Source of the DNA: an uncultured Mediterranea sp.
GTDB lineage: Bacteria; Bacteroidota; Bacteroidia; Bacteroidales; Bacteroidaceae
Assembly: GCF_902493215.1 (NCBI RefSeq)
Contig: NZ_CABUOL010000010.1
Coordinates: 1 to 64,000, forward strand
Direction of reading: 5' to 3'
Length of the DNA stretch: 64,000 bases
Shown: positions 7,609 to 15,304 of the stretch, piece by piece
Layout of the letters: the number at the start of each line of letters is the position of its first letter
How positions within the stretch are numbered: position 1 is the first letter of the stretch
Made by a program: the position numbers and the translations under genes
The notes under the pieces: model-generated
Seen by the model: the letters and a program-made list of their open reading frames with translations, nothing else
What the model was told of the DNA's origin: nothing
Database searches by the model: none

Positions 7609-7848
7609 TTAGAGGTGTTCTTTTTCTCCTTTAATTTGTTCAACCACTCTGAACAGCTCACTCAACGGCAGATTCAAATTGTTGCCGATACGTTCGATGA
7701 TGTCCAGTGAAACATTGCGGCGACCGTTCTCGATGTCGCTCATGTAGCGTCTGTCTATGCCTGCTTCGAAGGCAAAGCGTTCCTGCGACAGGCCGCGCTC
7801 TTTTCTTAACTTTATGATTGCTGTTCCGAATTGCTTTCTGATGCACAT
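7609..7848 (-). CDS. XRE-family controller (C) protein of the restriction system
   Basis: A 79-residue single-domain helix-turn-helix protein (GTAIIKLRKERGLSQERFAF, then EAGIDRRYMSDIENGRRN), the usual size for C proteins that time methyltransferase before endonuclease expression. It lies 82 bases upstream of the methyltransferase on the same strand. Upstream of its ATG (7848) two direct copies of ACAATAGGCCG (minus-strand sense) overlap the presumed -7 and -33 promoter elements, a plausible autoregulatory operator. It could instead be an unrelated XRE regulator, but position and size favour the C role. Confidence 0.78.
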   Translation of the reverse strand: MCIRKQFGTAIIKLRKERGLSQERFAFEAGIDRRYMSDIENGRRNVSLDIIERIGNNLNLPLSELFRVVEQIKGEKEHL

Positions 7849-7877
7849 AATATTGCTGTTGTTTATTTTGCAAATAT

Positions 7878-7912
7878 CGGCCTATTGTTAGTTTAAGACA
7901 ACGGCCTATTGT
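7878..7912 (-). promoter_or_regulatory. candidate C-protein operator: direct repeat over the promoter
   Basis: On the plus strand CGGCCTATTGT occurs at 7878-7888 and again at 7902-7912, 24 bases apart. In the minus-strand sense the proximal copy touches a GATATTTG -7-like box (7871-7878) and the distal copy touches a GTTG -33-like box (7899-7902) with about 20 bases between. This geometry suits autoregulation of the HTH gene at 7848. Inferred from sequence only. Confidence 0.5.
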
Positions 7913-8028
7913 GCACATTTTGCTCGCGAGGGGTTATCGTAGGTGTCTTGAAAAGAAAAGTTGGAGAGGAAATAATCTGATAGATTTGTCTGATTGTTGA
8001 CAGGGGTGGGTAATTTGCGGGGAGATGG

Positions 8029-8544
8029 TCAGTATTCGCTTTTCTCCTCTGCCGCCATCGACATGCCGTCACCTTCTTCCTGCTCTCCATAAGGTTTCGC
8101 CTTGGAGACGGAACAGTTCTGAAGGAAAATATGGTTCAACGTAAGGGCAAGCCCCTGCAAGGTAAGTTCGCGGTTCTTGGGTTTGAGCTGGCACTCCCAC
8201 ACCTGGATGACGTGCCAACCCATGCGGCGCAGCTGGAGGCGTTCGGCAAGGTCGCGTTCGCGGTTGCGCTCAATTTTGGCTTGCCAGAAGTCGGTACGGG
8301 TCTTGGGAAGGACAAAGTAGCGGCAGCCTTCATGACCATGCCAGAAGCAGCCGTTCACGAAGATGACGGTGCGGTACTTGCGGAGCACGATGTCGGGGGT
8401 GCCGGGCAGGCGGCGGACGTTGATGCGGAAGCGGAATCCTTGGGCAAACAGGTATTTGCGCACCAGGACCTCGGGCTTGGTGTTACGGCTGCGGATGCTG
8501 GACATGCACTTGTGCCGCTGTTCGGGTGTCAGCTTGTCTGCCAT
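8029..8544 (-). CDS. vsr: very short patch repair endonuclease Vsr
   Basis: Nicks DNA beside T:G mismatches that arise when 5-methylcytosine deaminates, so it counters the mutagenic cost of the C5 methyltransferase downstream. From ATG 8544 the protein is 171 residues: MADKLTPEQRHKCMSSIRSR, then LPGTPDIVL (D51) and FVNGCFWHGHEGC (H69, H71), the standard Vsr active-site blocks. An earlier ATG at 8574 adds ten residues and is less likely because the family starts at MAD/MTD. The C-terminal 35 residues (after LTLNHIF) are extra. The gene is GC-rich, unlike the AT-rich C, M and R genes. Confidence 0.93.
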   Translation of the reverse strand: MADKLTPEQRHKCMSSIRSRNTKPEVLVRKYLFAQGFRFRINVRRLPGTPDIVLRKYRTVIFVNGCFWHGHEGCRYFVLPKTRTDFWQAKIERNRERDLAERLQLRRMGWHVIQVWECQLKPKNRELTLQGLALTLNHIFLQNCSVSKAKPYGEQEEGDGMSMAAEEKSEY

Positions 8545-8610
8545 GCGGTGATAGGGTTTTTCAACAGGATGCAAACTTACGGATGCTTCTGCTTGGTTTC
8601 AAAGTTCCTT

Positions 8611-9543
8611 TTACGAAAGTCTGCCAAGCCGTTCTCTCAACAATTCGTCATACTTTTCTTTTAATTCAGTATTTAAAAAAGAGTTTTGAATGACCGCTTC
8701 AAACCTGGGTAATAGTTTGATATGTTTATTTATCAGTCGTTCTACAATGATATTTTCTATACTTAGATTGGCTGCGGTTTTAATAAAATCTTCCCTTTGT
8801 AGCTTATTCTTCCGGCCATTCAATGTCAATGCCAGTTCTTCATTATCCTTGGGGTTGATAATAGCTGCGTTCAGCAAGTCATAAGCTGGCGTCAGACGTA
8901 TCTTATCTGCAGCTTCATATAGGGAGAAGTTCTTCAAATGCATATCGTTATTTCCGGTCAGCCATGAGAAAAGTACCAACTCAAAGAAATTGGTGACGTC
9001 CATTTTGGGTAAAGACGAGTATTTCAGGATGGTCTTGCCGATACGCTCGTAACTGCTTTTGTACTTATGTTCCGTTTGTCGTTCTGTCAATTGGCACATG
9101 TCTTCCATGGCAATCTTTTCTCCGGAAGGAGTCCTGTCTATCCGGCGGGTAAGGTAACAAAGCGTTCCGTCTGCCATACGCATTAACGTGTGGGGAACCA
9201 CATCAATATGTGCCACTTCTGCAAGGTGCATCGTCAAATCCTCTACCTCGGGCATCATTGTGTAGTGTGAGGTTTGGGGCTTACATATATAACTGCCCCA
9301 TAGTCCTACAATAGTCAATCGTCTGCTGCCTTCGTGTTCATTCAAATGTAAGGACAATTTCGGTTGGACACCGGTCAAGGAAGTTTGGTCTTGAATGATT
9401 TGCAGGGCAAGTTGGTCAAGTTGTTCTGTCGTATAGTCAAGAACGGGCAACGTGCTTGTTCCGAAGAACTTTCTGACGCAAGCCGGATGCATATCTTTTT
9501 CTCCTTTTCGAAGCGGGCGATAACAATATAAACAATTACACAT
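8611..9543 (-). CDS. HipT-like kinase toxin (HipA C-terminal type)
   Basis: Ser/Thr kinase toxin of the HipA superfamily. From ATG 9543 it has 310 residues and lacks the HipA N-subdomain, which is encoded by the preceding gene, as in three-part HipBST systems. The glycine-rich loop reads TSLTGVQPK (S55-L56-T57), where HipT has its SxS autophosphorylation motif. K88 (YICKPQ), the catalytic block TGNNDMHLKN (D200, N205) and YDLL (D222) are present, so it should be active. A Cys cluster at the N-terminus (MCNCLYCYRPL, HPACV) looks like a small zinc-binding element. It overlaps the HipS gene by eight bases. Known HipT/HipA targets are aminoacyl-tRNA synthetases; the target here is unknown. Confidence 0.85.
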   Translation of the reverse strand: MCNCLYCYRPLRKGEKDMHPACVRKFFGTSTLPVLDYTTEQLDQLALQIIQDQTSLTGVQPKLSLHLNEHEGSRRLTIVGLWGSYICKPQTSHYTMMPEVEDLTMHLAEVAHIDVVPHTLMRMADGTLCYLTRRIDRTPSGEKIAMEDMCQLTERQTEHKYKSSYERIGKTILKYSSLPKMDVTNFFELVLFSWLTGNNDMHLKNFSLYEAADKIRLTPAYDLLNAAIINPKDNEELALTLNGRKNKLQREDFIKTAANLSIENIIVERLINKHIKLLPRFEAVIQNSFLNTELKEKYDELLRERLGRLS

Positions 9544-9874
9544 GTCTTTCCTCCTTTCCTTCAATAGGGACAACACTTACAGCTCCGATACAATCCTTGC
9601 AGCAGGCCAGCAACAACGACATCCGGTCAAGAATGCTGATGTCTGTATTCCTCAACGCAACGTCCAGCAACCATCCTTCGGGAATCAAGCCGTCAAAAAA
9701 AGGAAATAGCACGGGACTTGTGTATGCTTTTTCCTGCAAAGGCAATGTCAGGCTGACAGCCTTTGCCGTTTCCAAAGAAAGATACTCCGGCAAATAGCGG
9801 AACTCATATCCGGCATCATTTTCTGTCAGAATTCCAGCCAACAGGTCTTTATAAAATATACGGGCTTGTCTCAT
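9536..9874 (-). CDS. HipS-like protein (HipA N-terminal subdomain)
   Basis: A 112-residue stand-alone HipA N-terminal domain (ARIFYKDLLAGILTENDAGY, then FRYLPEYLS, LPLQEKAYTSPVLFPFFDGL, IPEGWLL). In HipBST systems this subunit acts as the antitoxin that inhibits HipT, with HipB as augmenting DNA-binding partner. It overlaps HipB by four bases (ATGA) and HipT by eight, so all three are translationally coupled in the order B-S-T. It could also be described simply as a split HipA; that the two parts are separate, intact frames argues for a true three-component system rather than a frameshifted hipA. Confidence 0.83.
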   Translation of the reverse strand: MRQARIFYKDLLAGILTENDAGYEFRYLPEYLSLETAKAVSLTLPLQEKAYTSPVLFPFFDGLIPEGWLLDVALRNTDISILDRMSLLLACCKDCIGAVSVVPIEGKEERHV

Positions 9875-10077
9875 TGATGATCGGTTTTGGGAGTGGCAAC
9901 CATTTCATAATTGAAGAAGTCAAGAAGTTGATTTACTTTATCAAGCCTCAACGTTTCCTTGCCTTGCTCAAGGTCGCGTACAAAACGCAATCCTACACCC
10001 GATTTCAACGACAGTTCTTCTTGCGTCAGATTGTACTGCTTTCTCAACATCTTGACTATAGTAGGGAGATGATTCAT
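9871..10077 (-). CDS. HipB-like XRE antitoxin/repressor
   Basis: A 68-residue helix-turn-helix protein (MLRKQYNLTQEELSLKSGVG, then LRFVRDLEQGKETLRLDKVN) with a short C-terminal tail (YEMVATPKTDHQ). It opens the hipBST-like operon and should bind the three inverted repeats just upstream (10091-10191), giving autorepression. Size and position match HipB. The ATGA overlap with the HipS gene indicates coupling. Confidence 0.87.
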   Translation of the reverse strand: MNHLPTIVKMLRKQYNLTQEELSLKSGVGLRFVRDLEQGKETLRLDKVNQLLDFFNYEMVATPKTDHQ

Positions 10078-10090
10078 AAAGTTCTTCCTT

Positions 10091-10191
10091 TATACCTTTT
10101 CGGGTACAAAGTTAATGTATTTATTTAATATTATACCACAAAGGGTATAATTTATTTGTTCATACACGATATTATATCAGAAAGGGTATAA
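10091..10191 (-). promoter_or_regulatory. three HipB-type operators, centres 41 bp apart
   Basis: Three inverted repeats of the form TATACC-N5-GGGTATA lie upstream of hipB: 10091-10106 (TATACC ttttc GGGTA), 10131-10150 (TTATACC acaaa GGGTATAA) and 10172-10191 (TTATATC agaaa GGGTATAA). Centres are 10099, 10140 and 10181, exactly 41 bp apart, near four helical turns, so bound dimers would face the same side. The 18-bp span recalls the E. coli HipB operators (TATCC-N8-GGATA). Confidence 0.85.
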
Positions 10192-10357
10192 TCTGATGGA
10201 ATTTTGAACCGCAAAAGAAAATTATGCAGATGCCGTTTTTCTGTGTTCTTGGGTAAAAATGAGGCGTTCGAACAGAACCTGCATTTCCTGCCTGCTGCCT
10301 GTGTATATCCTCCAGACAGGTTGTCCACATCGGGCAGACAGGTTGTTTACGTTTCCC

Positions 10358-10399
10358 AAAGTCCATAGTTAGCGCGCTAAAGTCCATAGTTACGGCGCT
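10358..10399. repeat. two tandem 21-bp repeats
   Basis: AAAGTCCATAGTTAGCGCGCT (10358-10378) is followed directly by a second copy at 10379-10399 that differs only in the centre (ACGG for AGCG). They lie in the 584-base gap between hipB and the radical SAM gene, which has no gene that I can support. Confidence 0.75.
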
Positions 10400-10425
10400 A
10401 ATGTAGGTAGTTGGGGGCGGGAATG

Positions 10426-10550
10426 TGACACCCTGACACCTATATACGCAACCCTTACGCGCGCGGGGGAGAGCAATGGTTAAATGCATTAACCATGTCA
10501 CGCGGAACACGCCTCTATAATAAGTTGAAAAAATGCGTGACAGGGTGTCA
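10426..10550. repeat. long-range inverted repeat with inner hairpin
   Basis: TGACACCCTGACAC (10426-10439) pairs with GTGACAGGGTGTCA (10537-10550), 13 of 14 positions. Inside, ATGGTTAA (10476-10483) pairs with TTAACCAT (10489-10496) across a five-base loop. The GC-rich stretch ACGCGCGCGG lies between. The region looks like a structured non-coding element or protein-binding site; nothing identifies its role. Confidence 0.6.
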
Positions 10551-10661
10551 AGGTCTCCTTCGGAAATAGTTGTTTTTCCGCAAAAAAAATCCTCCTCCCA
10601 CTGACCCGAAACCACCCGATTCTCATTACCTTTGTCCCCACAACTCCTATCCCTGCAAACG

Positions 10662-11924
10662 ATGAACGAAAATGTGCTCCATAAACTGAAGGTGTTGGCC
10701 GAGTCGGCCAAGTACGACGTGTCGTGCTCGTCGAGCGGCACCGTGCGGCGGGGCAAGGCGGGCATGGTGGGCAACACGGTGGGTGGCGTGGGCATCTGCC
10801 ACAGCTTTGCCGAAGACGGGCGGTGCATCTCCCTGCTCAAGGTGATGCTCACCAACTATTGCATCTACGATTGTGCCTACTGCATCAACCGCCGCAGCAA
10901 CGACATACCGCGCGCCACGCTGTCGGTGACCGAGCTGGTGGAGCTCACCATGGAGTTCTACCGCCGCAACTACATCGAGGGGCTCTTCCTGAGCAGCGGC
11001 GTGGTGCGCAACCCCGACTACACCATGGAGCGGCTGGTGCGCGTGGCCAAGGACCTGCGGACGGTGCACCGCTTCAACGGATACATCCACCTGAAGAGCA
11101 TCCCCGGCGCCTCCCAGGAGCTGGTGCACGAGGCGGGGCTCTATGCCGACCGCCTGAGCGTGAACATCGAGATACCCAAGGAGGAGAACCTGAAGCTGCT
11201 GGCGCCCGAGAAGGACCACCGCAGCGTGTACGCCCCCATGCGCTACATCCGCCAGGGGGTGCTGGAGAACCGAGAGGAGCGGAAGAAGTTCCGCCATGCG
11301 CCGCGCTTCGTGCCCGCGGGGCAGAGCACGCAGATGATTGTGGGCGCCACGGCGGAGACGGACAAGGACATCCTGCGCCTGTCGTCGGCCCTCTACAGCC
11401 AACCCACCATGCGCCGCGTCTACTACTCGGGTTACGTGTCCGTCAATGCCTACGACCCGCGTCTGCCCGCCCTGAAGCAGCCGCCGCTGGTGCGCGAGAA
11501 CCGCCTCTACCAGGCCGACTGGCTGATGCGCTTCTACCAGTTCCGGGTGGACGAGATTGTGGACGATGCCTATCCCGACCTCGACCTCGAGGTGGACCCC
11601 AAGCTGGCATGGGCCTTGCGCCACCCCGAGCAGTTTCCTGTCGATGTGAACAGGGCCGACTACGAGATGCTGCTCCGCGTGCCGGGCATAGGAGTGAAGT
11701 CTGCCCGCCTCATCGTGGCTTCGCGCCGCTTCGGGCGGCTGGGTTACTACCAGCTGAAGAAGATGGGGGCGGTGATGAAGAAGGCGCAATACTTCATCAC
11801 CTGCAGCGAACTGCCCATGCTGACGGTGAACGAGTTGACGCCACAGGGCGTGCGCCGCTTGCTGGTGAAGCGCAAGGCGAAGGGCGGCGACGACGGACAG
11901 CTGACGCTGGATTTCGGCGGTTAG
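10662..11924 (+). CDS. putative DNA modification/repair radical SAM protein
   Basis: Member of the radical SAM family named for its link to a DNA-metabolism protein (TIGR03916 type). ATG 10662 gives MNENVLHKLKVLAESAKYDV; 420 residues. The 4Fe-4S cluster motif is CIYDCAYC (CxxxCxxC), close to residue 70. The C-terminus holds a helix-hairpin-helix segment (RVPGIGVKSARLIVASRR), which points to DNA binding. TACCTTTG (10627-10634) is a likely -7 box. Its usual partner, a DUF4130 protein, is at 15305-16081, here separated by a protease gene. The reaction is unknown. Confidence 0.9.
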   Translation: MNENVLHKLKVLAESAKYDVSCSSSGTVRRGKAGMVGNTVGGVGICHSFAEDGRCISLLKVMLTNYCIYDCAYCINRRSNDIPRATLSVTELVELTMEFYRRNYIEGLFLSSGVVRNPDYTMERLVRVAKDLRTVHRFNGYIHLKSIPGASQELVHEAGLYADRLSVNIEIPKEENLKLLAPEKDHRSVYAPMRYIRQGVLENREERKKFRHAPRFVPAGQSTQMIVGATAETDKDILRLSSALYSQPTMRRVYYSGYVSVNAYDPRLPALKQPPLVRENRLYQADWLMRFYQFRVDEIVDDAYPDLDLEVDPKLAWALRHPEQFPVDVNRADYEMLLRVPGIGVKSARLIVASRRFGRLGYYQLKKMGAVMKKAQYFITCSELPMLTVNELTPQGVRRLLVKRKAKGGDDGQLTLDFGG

Positions 11925-12034
11925 GGGCGGCCGAAGCAGGGAAACCTGAAAGAAGTGTCCCATTTGTGCGGCCGATTGGAATAAAATGCGTATTTTCGAA
12001 GCCTGATAACAATTCGTTTACCATCTATTGATTT

Positions 12035-15000
12035 ATGAAAAAACTTCTGTTACCCCTTTTTGCCTGTTGCTCGCTGTGGGTTCAGGCAGAAGACGCGCCT
12101 CTGTGGCTGCGTTACCCCGCCTTGTCGCCCGACGGACGGGAGATAGCCTTCACCTACAAAGGTGACATCTACACCGTGCCTGCCGAAGGTGGACGGGCTG
12201 TACAGCTCACCACGAACCCGCGTCACGACACACGCCCCGTGTGGTCGCCCGACGGTCGCTACATCGCCTTTGCCTCCGACCGCGAAGGCAGCTTCGACGT
12301 CTATCTGATGGCTCGTGAGGGAGGAACGCCCCGACGCCTCACCACCCACTCGGGCAACGAATATCCCGAGACCTTCAAGGACAATGAGACAATACTCTTT
12401 ACTGCCTCCATCCGTCCCGACGTGAAGGACAGCCAGTTCCCCTCGTCCCTCTTCCCGCAGATCTATGCGGTGGGCACCAAGGGCGGACGCCCTGTGCTCT
12501 TCTCGTCGCTGGCCATGCAGGAACTCTCGGTCAGCCGTGACGGCAGCCGCCTGCTCTATCAGGATCAGAAGGGGTATGAGGACCCTTGGCGCAAGCACCA
12601 CCGCTCGTCCATCACGAAAGACATCTGGCTGTGCACCCTCGACGGAGAGCGCACCTATCAGAAGATCACCCGCTTTGACGGCGAAGACCGCGAACCCGTG
12701 TGGTCGGCCGACGGCCGCTCCTTCTACTACCTGAGCGAGGAGAGCGGCAGCTTCAACGTGTGGAAGGCAGCGACCGACGGCTCGGCGAAACGCCAGCTGA
12801 CGCACCACACCACCCACCCCGTGCGCTCGCTCAGCGTGGCGGCCGACGGCTTGATGTGCTACACCTACGACGGCGAGCTCTACACCCTGCGCGAGGGCGA
12901 AAGCCCGCGGAAGGTGCCCGTCTCCATCGTGTCCGACCGCCTGGAGCGCGACGTGGTGAACCAGCTGTTGCGCAGCGGGGCAAGAGACATTGCCGTGTCG
13001 CCCGGCGGCAAGGAGGTGGCCTTCATCGTGCATGGCGACGTCTACGTCACCTCGATGGAGTATGAAACCACCCGCCGCATCACCGACACGCCCCAGCAGG
13101 AGCGCGACCTGAGCTTCAGCCCCGACGGCCGTTCGCTGGTTTACTCGGCCGAACGCGACGGCGTGTGGGGTGTCTACCTGGCGCGCCTCACCGACAAGGA
13201 CGAGAAGCTCTTCACCTACGCCGTCAGTGTGGAGGAGGAGCCGCTGGTGGTTTCGGGACGCACGTCCTTCCAACCCACCTTCTCGCCCGACGGCAAGGAA
13301 GTGGCCTTCCTCGAAGACCGCACCACGCTGCGCGTCATCAACCTGAAGTCGCGCCAGGTGCGGACGGTGCTCGACGGCAAGTACAACTACTCTTACTCCG
13401 ACGGCGACCAGACCTACCAGTGGTCGCCCGACAGCCGCTGGTTCCTGGCCAAGTACATCAGCGTGGGCGGATGGAACAACACCGACATCGTGCTGGTGAA
13501 GGCCGACGGTAGCGGTGAGATGACCAACCTGACCGAGAGCGGATACTCCGACGACAACCCCAAGTGGGTGTTGGGCGGCAAGGCCATGATCTGGTCGTCC
13601 GACCGCGCCGGCTATCGCAGCCATGGCAGCTGGGGGGCGGAGGACGACGTGTACATCATGTTCTTCGACGCCGAGGCCTACGACAAGTTTAACCTCTCCA
13701 AAGAAGAGTTCGCCCTGCTGGAAGAGGCTGAAAAGGAGGAGAAGGAAGCCAAGGAAAAGGACAGAAAAGAGGATAAGGACAAGAAAAAAGACAAGAAGAA
13801 GGCCGACAAGGACGGGAAGGAAGACGAAGCCGTGGAACCCCTCGTCTTCGACCTGGAGAACCGCAAGGACCGCGTCAAGCGCCTCACCATCAACTCCTCG
13901 CACATGGGTGATGCCGTACTGACGCCCAAGGGCGACAAGTTGTACTACTGCGCGGCTTTCGAGGGCGGCTTCGACTTGTGGGAGCGCAACTTCCGCGAGA
14001 ACTCTACCAAGCTGCTCATCAAGAACGTGGGTGGCGGCAGCATGTCCATCGACAAGGACGGCAAGTACATCTACCTGCTCTCTGGCGGAGCCATCAAGAA
14101 AATCACCGTGGGCGAGAGCAAGGTGACGGGTGTGAGCTTTGCCGCCGACTTCCATTACCGCCCGGCCGAGGAGCGTGCTTACATCTTCGACCACGCCTGG
14201 CGCCAGGTGAAGGACAAGTTCTATGACCCCGACCTGCATGGTGTCGACTGGGAAGGCTATCGCAAGGCCTACGAACGCTACCTGCCGCATATCAACAACA
14301 ACTACGACTTTCAGGAGATGCTGTCCGAACTGCTGGGCGAGCTGAACGGTTCGCACACGGGTGCACGCTACAGCGCGCCGATGTCGGCGCCGACGGTGGC
14401 CGAGCTGGGTGTCTTCTTCGACGAACAGTATCAAGGCGACGGCCTCAAGGTGGCCGAAGTGCTGAAGCAGGGGCCACTGTCCAAGGCTGGTTGCCGCGTG
14501 AAGGCCGGCTGCATCATCGAGCAGATAGACGGACAGCCGGTGAAGGCCGGCGAGGATTACTTCCCGTTGCTGGCCGGCAAGGTGGGCAAGCGTGTCATGC
14601 TCTCCGTGTACGACCCCGCCACAGGCAAGCGCTTCGACGAGCAGGTGAAGCCTGTATCGCCGGGTGCCGTTTCGGGTCTCCTCTACAAACGTTGGGTGGA
14701 GCAGCGGCGTGAGATGGTGGACCGCCTGTCAGGCGGACGCCTGGGTTATGTGCACGTCAAGGGTATGGACAGCCAGAGCTTCCGCGAGGTCTACTCCGAA
14801 CTGCTGGGGCGTTGCCGCAACAAGGAGGCCGTCATCGTGGACGTGCGCCACAACGGCGGCGGATGGCTGCACGAAGACTTGGCCGTGTTGCTCAGTGGCA
14901 AGGAATACCAACGCTTCGAGCCGCGCGGACAGTACATCGGCAGCGACCCCTTCAACCGCTGGCTGAAGCCTTCGTGCGTACTGGTGTGCGAGAACAACTA

Positions 15001-15295
15001 TTCGAACGCCCATGGCTTCCCCGTGGTTTACAAGACGTTGGGCTTGGGCAAGCTCATCGGTGCGCCTGTGCCGGGCACGATGACCGCCGTGTGGTGGGAG
15101 CGCCAGCTCGATCCGTCGCTCGTCTTCGGCATTCCGCAGGTGGGTGTGAAGGACGAGAACGGCCAGTATCTGGAGAATCACCAGTTGCAACCCGACATCG
15201 AGGTCTACAATTCGCCCGAGTCGCAACTGCGTGGCGAGGATACCCAGCTGGAGCGTGCCGTTGAGGAGATGCTGAAGCAGCTGGACAAACAGTAA
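12035..15295 (+). CDS. tricorn-like S41 peptidase, exported
   Basis: Large exported protease (1086 residues). A signal peptide (MKKLLLPLFACCSLWVQAED) is followed by WD40-like/PD40 beta-propeller repeats (LSPDGREIAF, WSPDGRYIAF, FSPDGRSLVY, WSPDSRWFLA and others, residues about 25-690), interrupted by a very charged Lys/Glu linker at about 562-602. A PDZ-like domain (about 790-870) and an S41 domain follow, with the likely nucleophile S990 in NYSNAHGFP. Tricorn-family enzymes degrade peptides that enter through the propeller. It lies between the radical SAM gene (110-base gap) and DUF4130 gene (nine-base gap), both on the same strand. Confidence 0.92.
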   Translation: MKKLLLPLFACCSLWVQAEDAPLWLRYPALSPDGREIAFTYKGDIYTVPAEGGRAVQLTTNPRHDTRPVWSPDGRYIAFASDREGSFDVYLMAREGGTPRRLTTHSGNEYPETFKDNETILFTASIRPDVKDSQFPSSLFPQIYAVGTKGGRPVLFSSLAMQELSVSRDGSRLLYQDQKGYEDPWRKHHRSSITKDIWLCTLDGERTYQKITRFDGEDREPVWSADGRSFYYLSEESGSFNVWKAATDGSAKRQLTHHTTHPVRSLSVAADGLMCYTYDGELYTLREGESPRKVPVSIVSDRLERDVVNQLLRSGARDIAVSPGGKEVAFIVHGDVYVTSMEYETTRRITDTPQQERDLSFSPDGRSLVYSAERDGVWGVYLARLTDKDEKLFTYAVSVEEEPLVVSGRTSFQPTFSPDGKEVAFLEDRTTLRVINLKSRQVRTVLDGKYNYSYSDGDQTYQWSPDSRWFLAKYISVGGWNNTDIVLVKADGSGEMTNLTESGYSDDNPKWVLGGKAMIWSSDRAGYRSHGSWGAEDDVYIMFFDAEAYDKFNLSKEEFALLEEAEKEEKEAKEKDRKEDKDKKKDKKKADKDGKEDEAVEPLVFDLENRKDRVKRLTINSSHMGDAVLTPKGDKLYYCAAFEGGFDLWERNFRENSTKLLIKNVGGGSMSIDKDGKYIYLLSGGAIKKITVGESKVTGVSFAADFHYRPAEERAYIFDHAWRQVKDKFYDPDLHGVDWEGYRKAYERYLPHINNNYDFQEMLSELLGELNGSHTGARYSAPMSAPTVAELGVFFDEQYQGDGLKVAEVLKQGPLSKAGCRVKAGCIIEQIDGQPVKAGEDYFPLLAGKVGKRVMLSVYDPATGKRFDEQVKPVSPGAVSGLLYKRWVEQRREMVDRLSGGRLGYVHVKGMDSQSFREVYSELLGRCRNKEAVIVDVRHNGGGWLHEDLAVLLSGKEYQRFEPRGQYIGSDPFNRWLKPSCVLVCENNYSNAHGFPVVYKTLGLGKLIGAPVPGTMTAVWWERQLDPSLVFGIPQVGVKDENGQYLENHQLQPDIEVYNSPESQLRGEDTQLERAVEEMLKQLDKQ

Positions 15296-15304
15296 GCGGC
15301 GTTC

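Noticed and set aside
9536..9874. Frameshifted hipA pseudogene
   Set aside because: Both parts are complete frames with their own starts and an eight-base overlap, and the kinase has its own Cys-rich N-terminus, as expected for separate HipS and HipT subunits.
10647..11963. A 438-codon antisense frame over the radical SAM gene
   Set aside because: Composition rich in H, R, L, Q and A with no motif; the sense frame contains the CxxxCxxC cluster and helix-hairpin-helix.
12050..14434. A 794-codon open frame antisense to the tricorn-like protease
   Set aside because: It mirrors the GC-rich sense gene, has a His/Val/Ala/Gly-rich composition typical of antisense frames and no recognisable domain. 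The sense frame has a signal peptide and clear domains.
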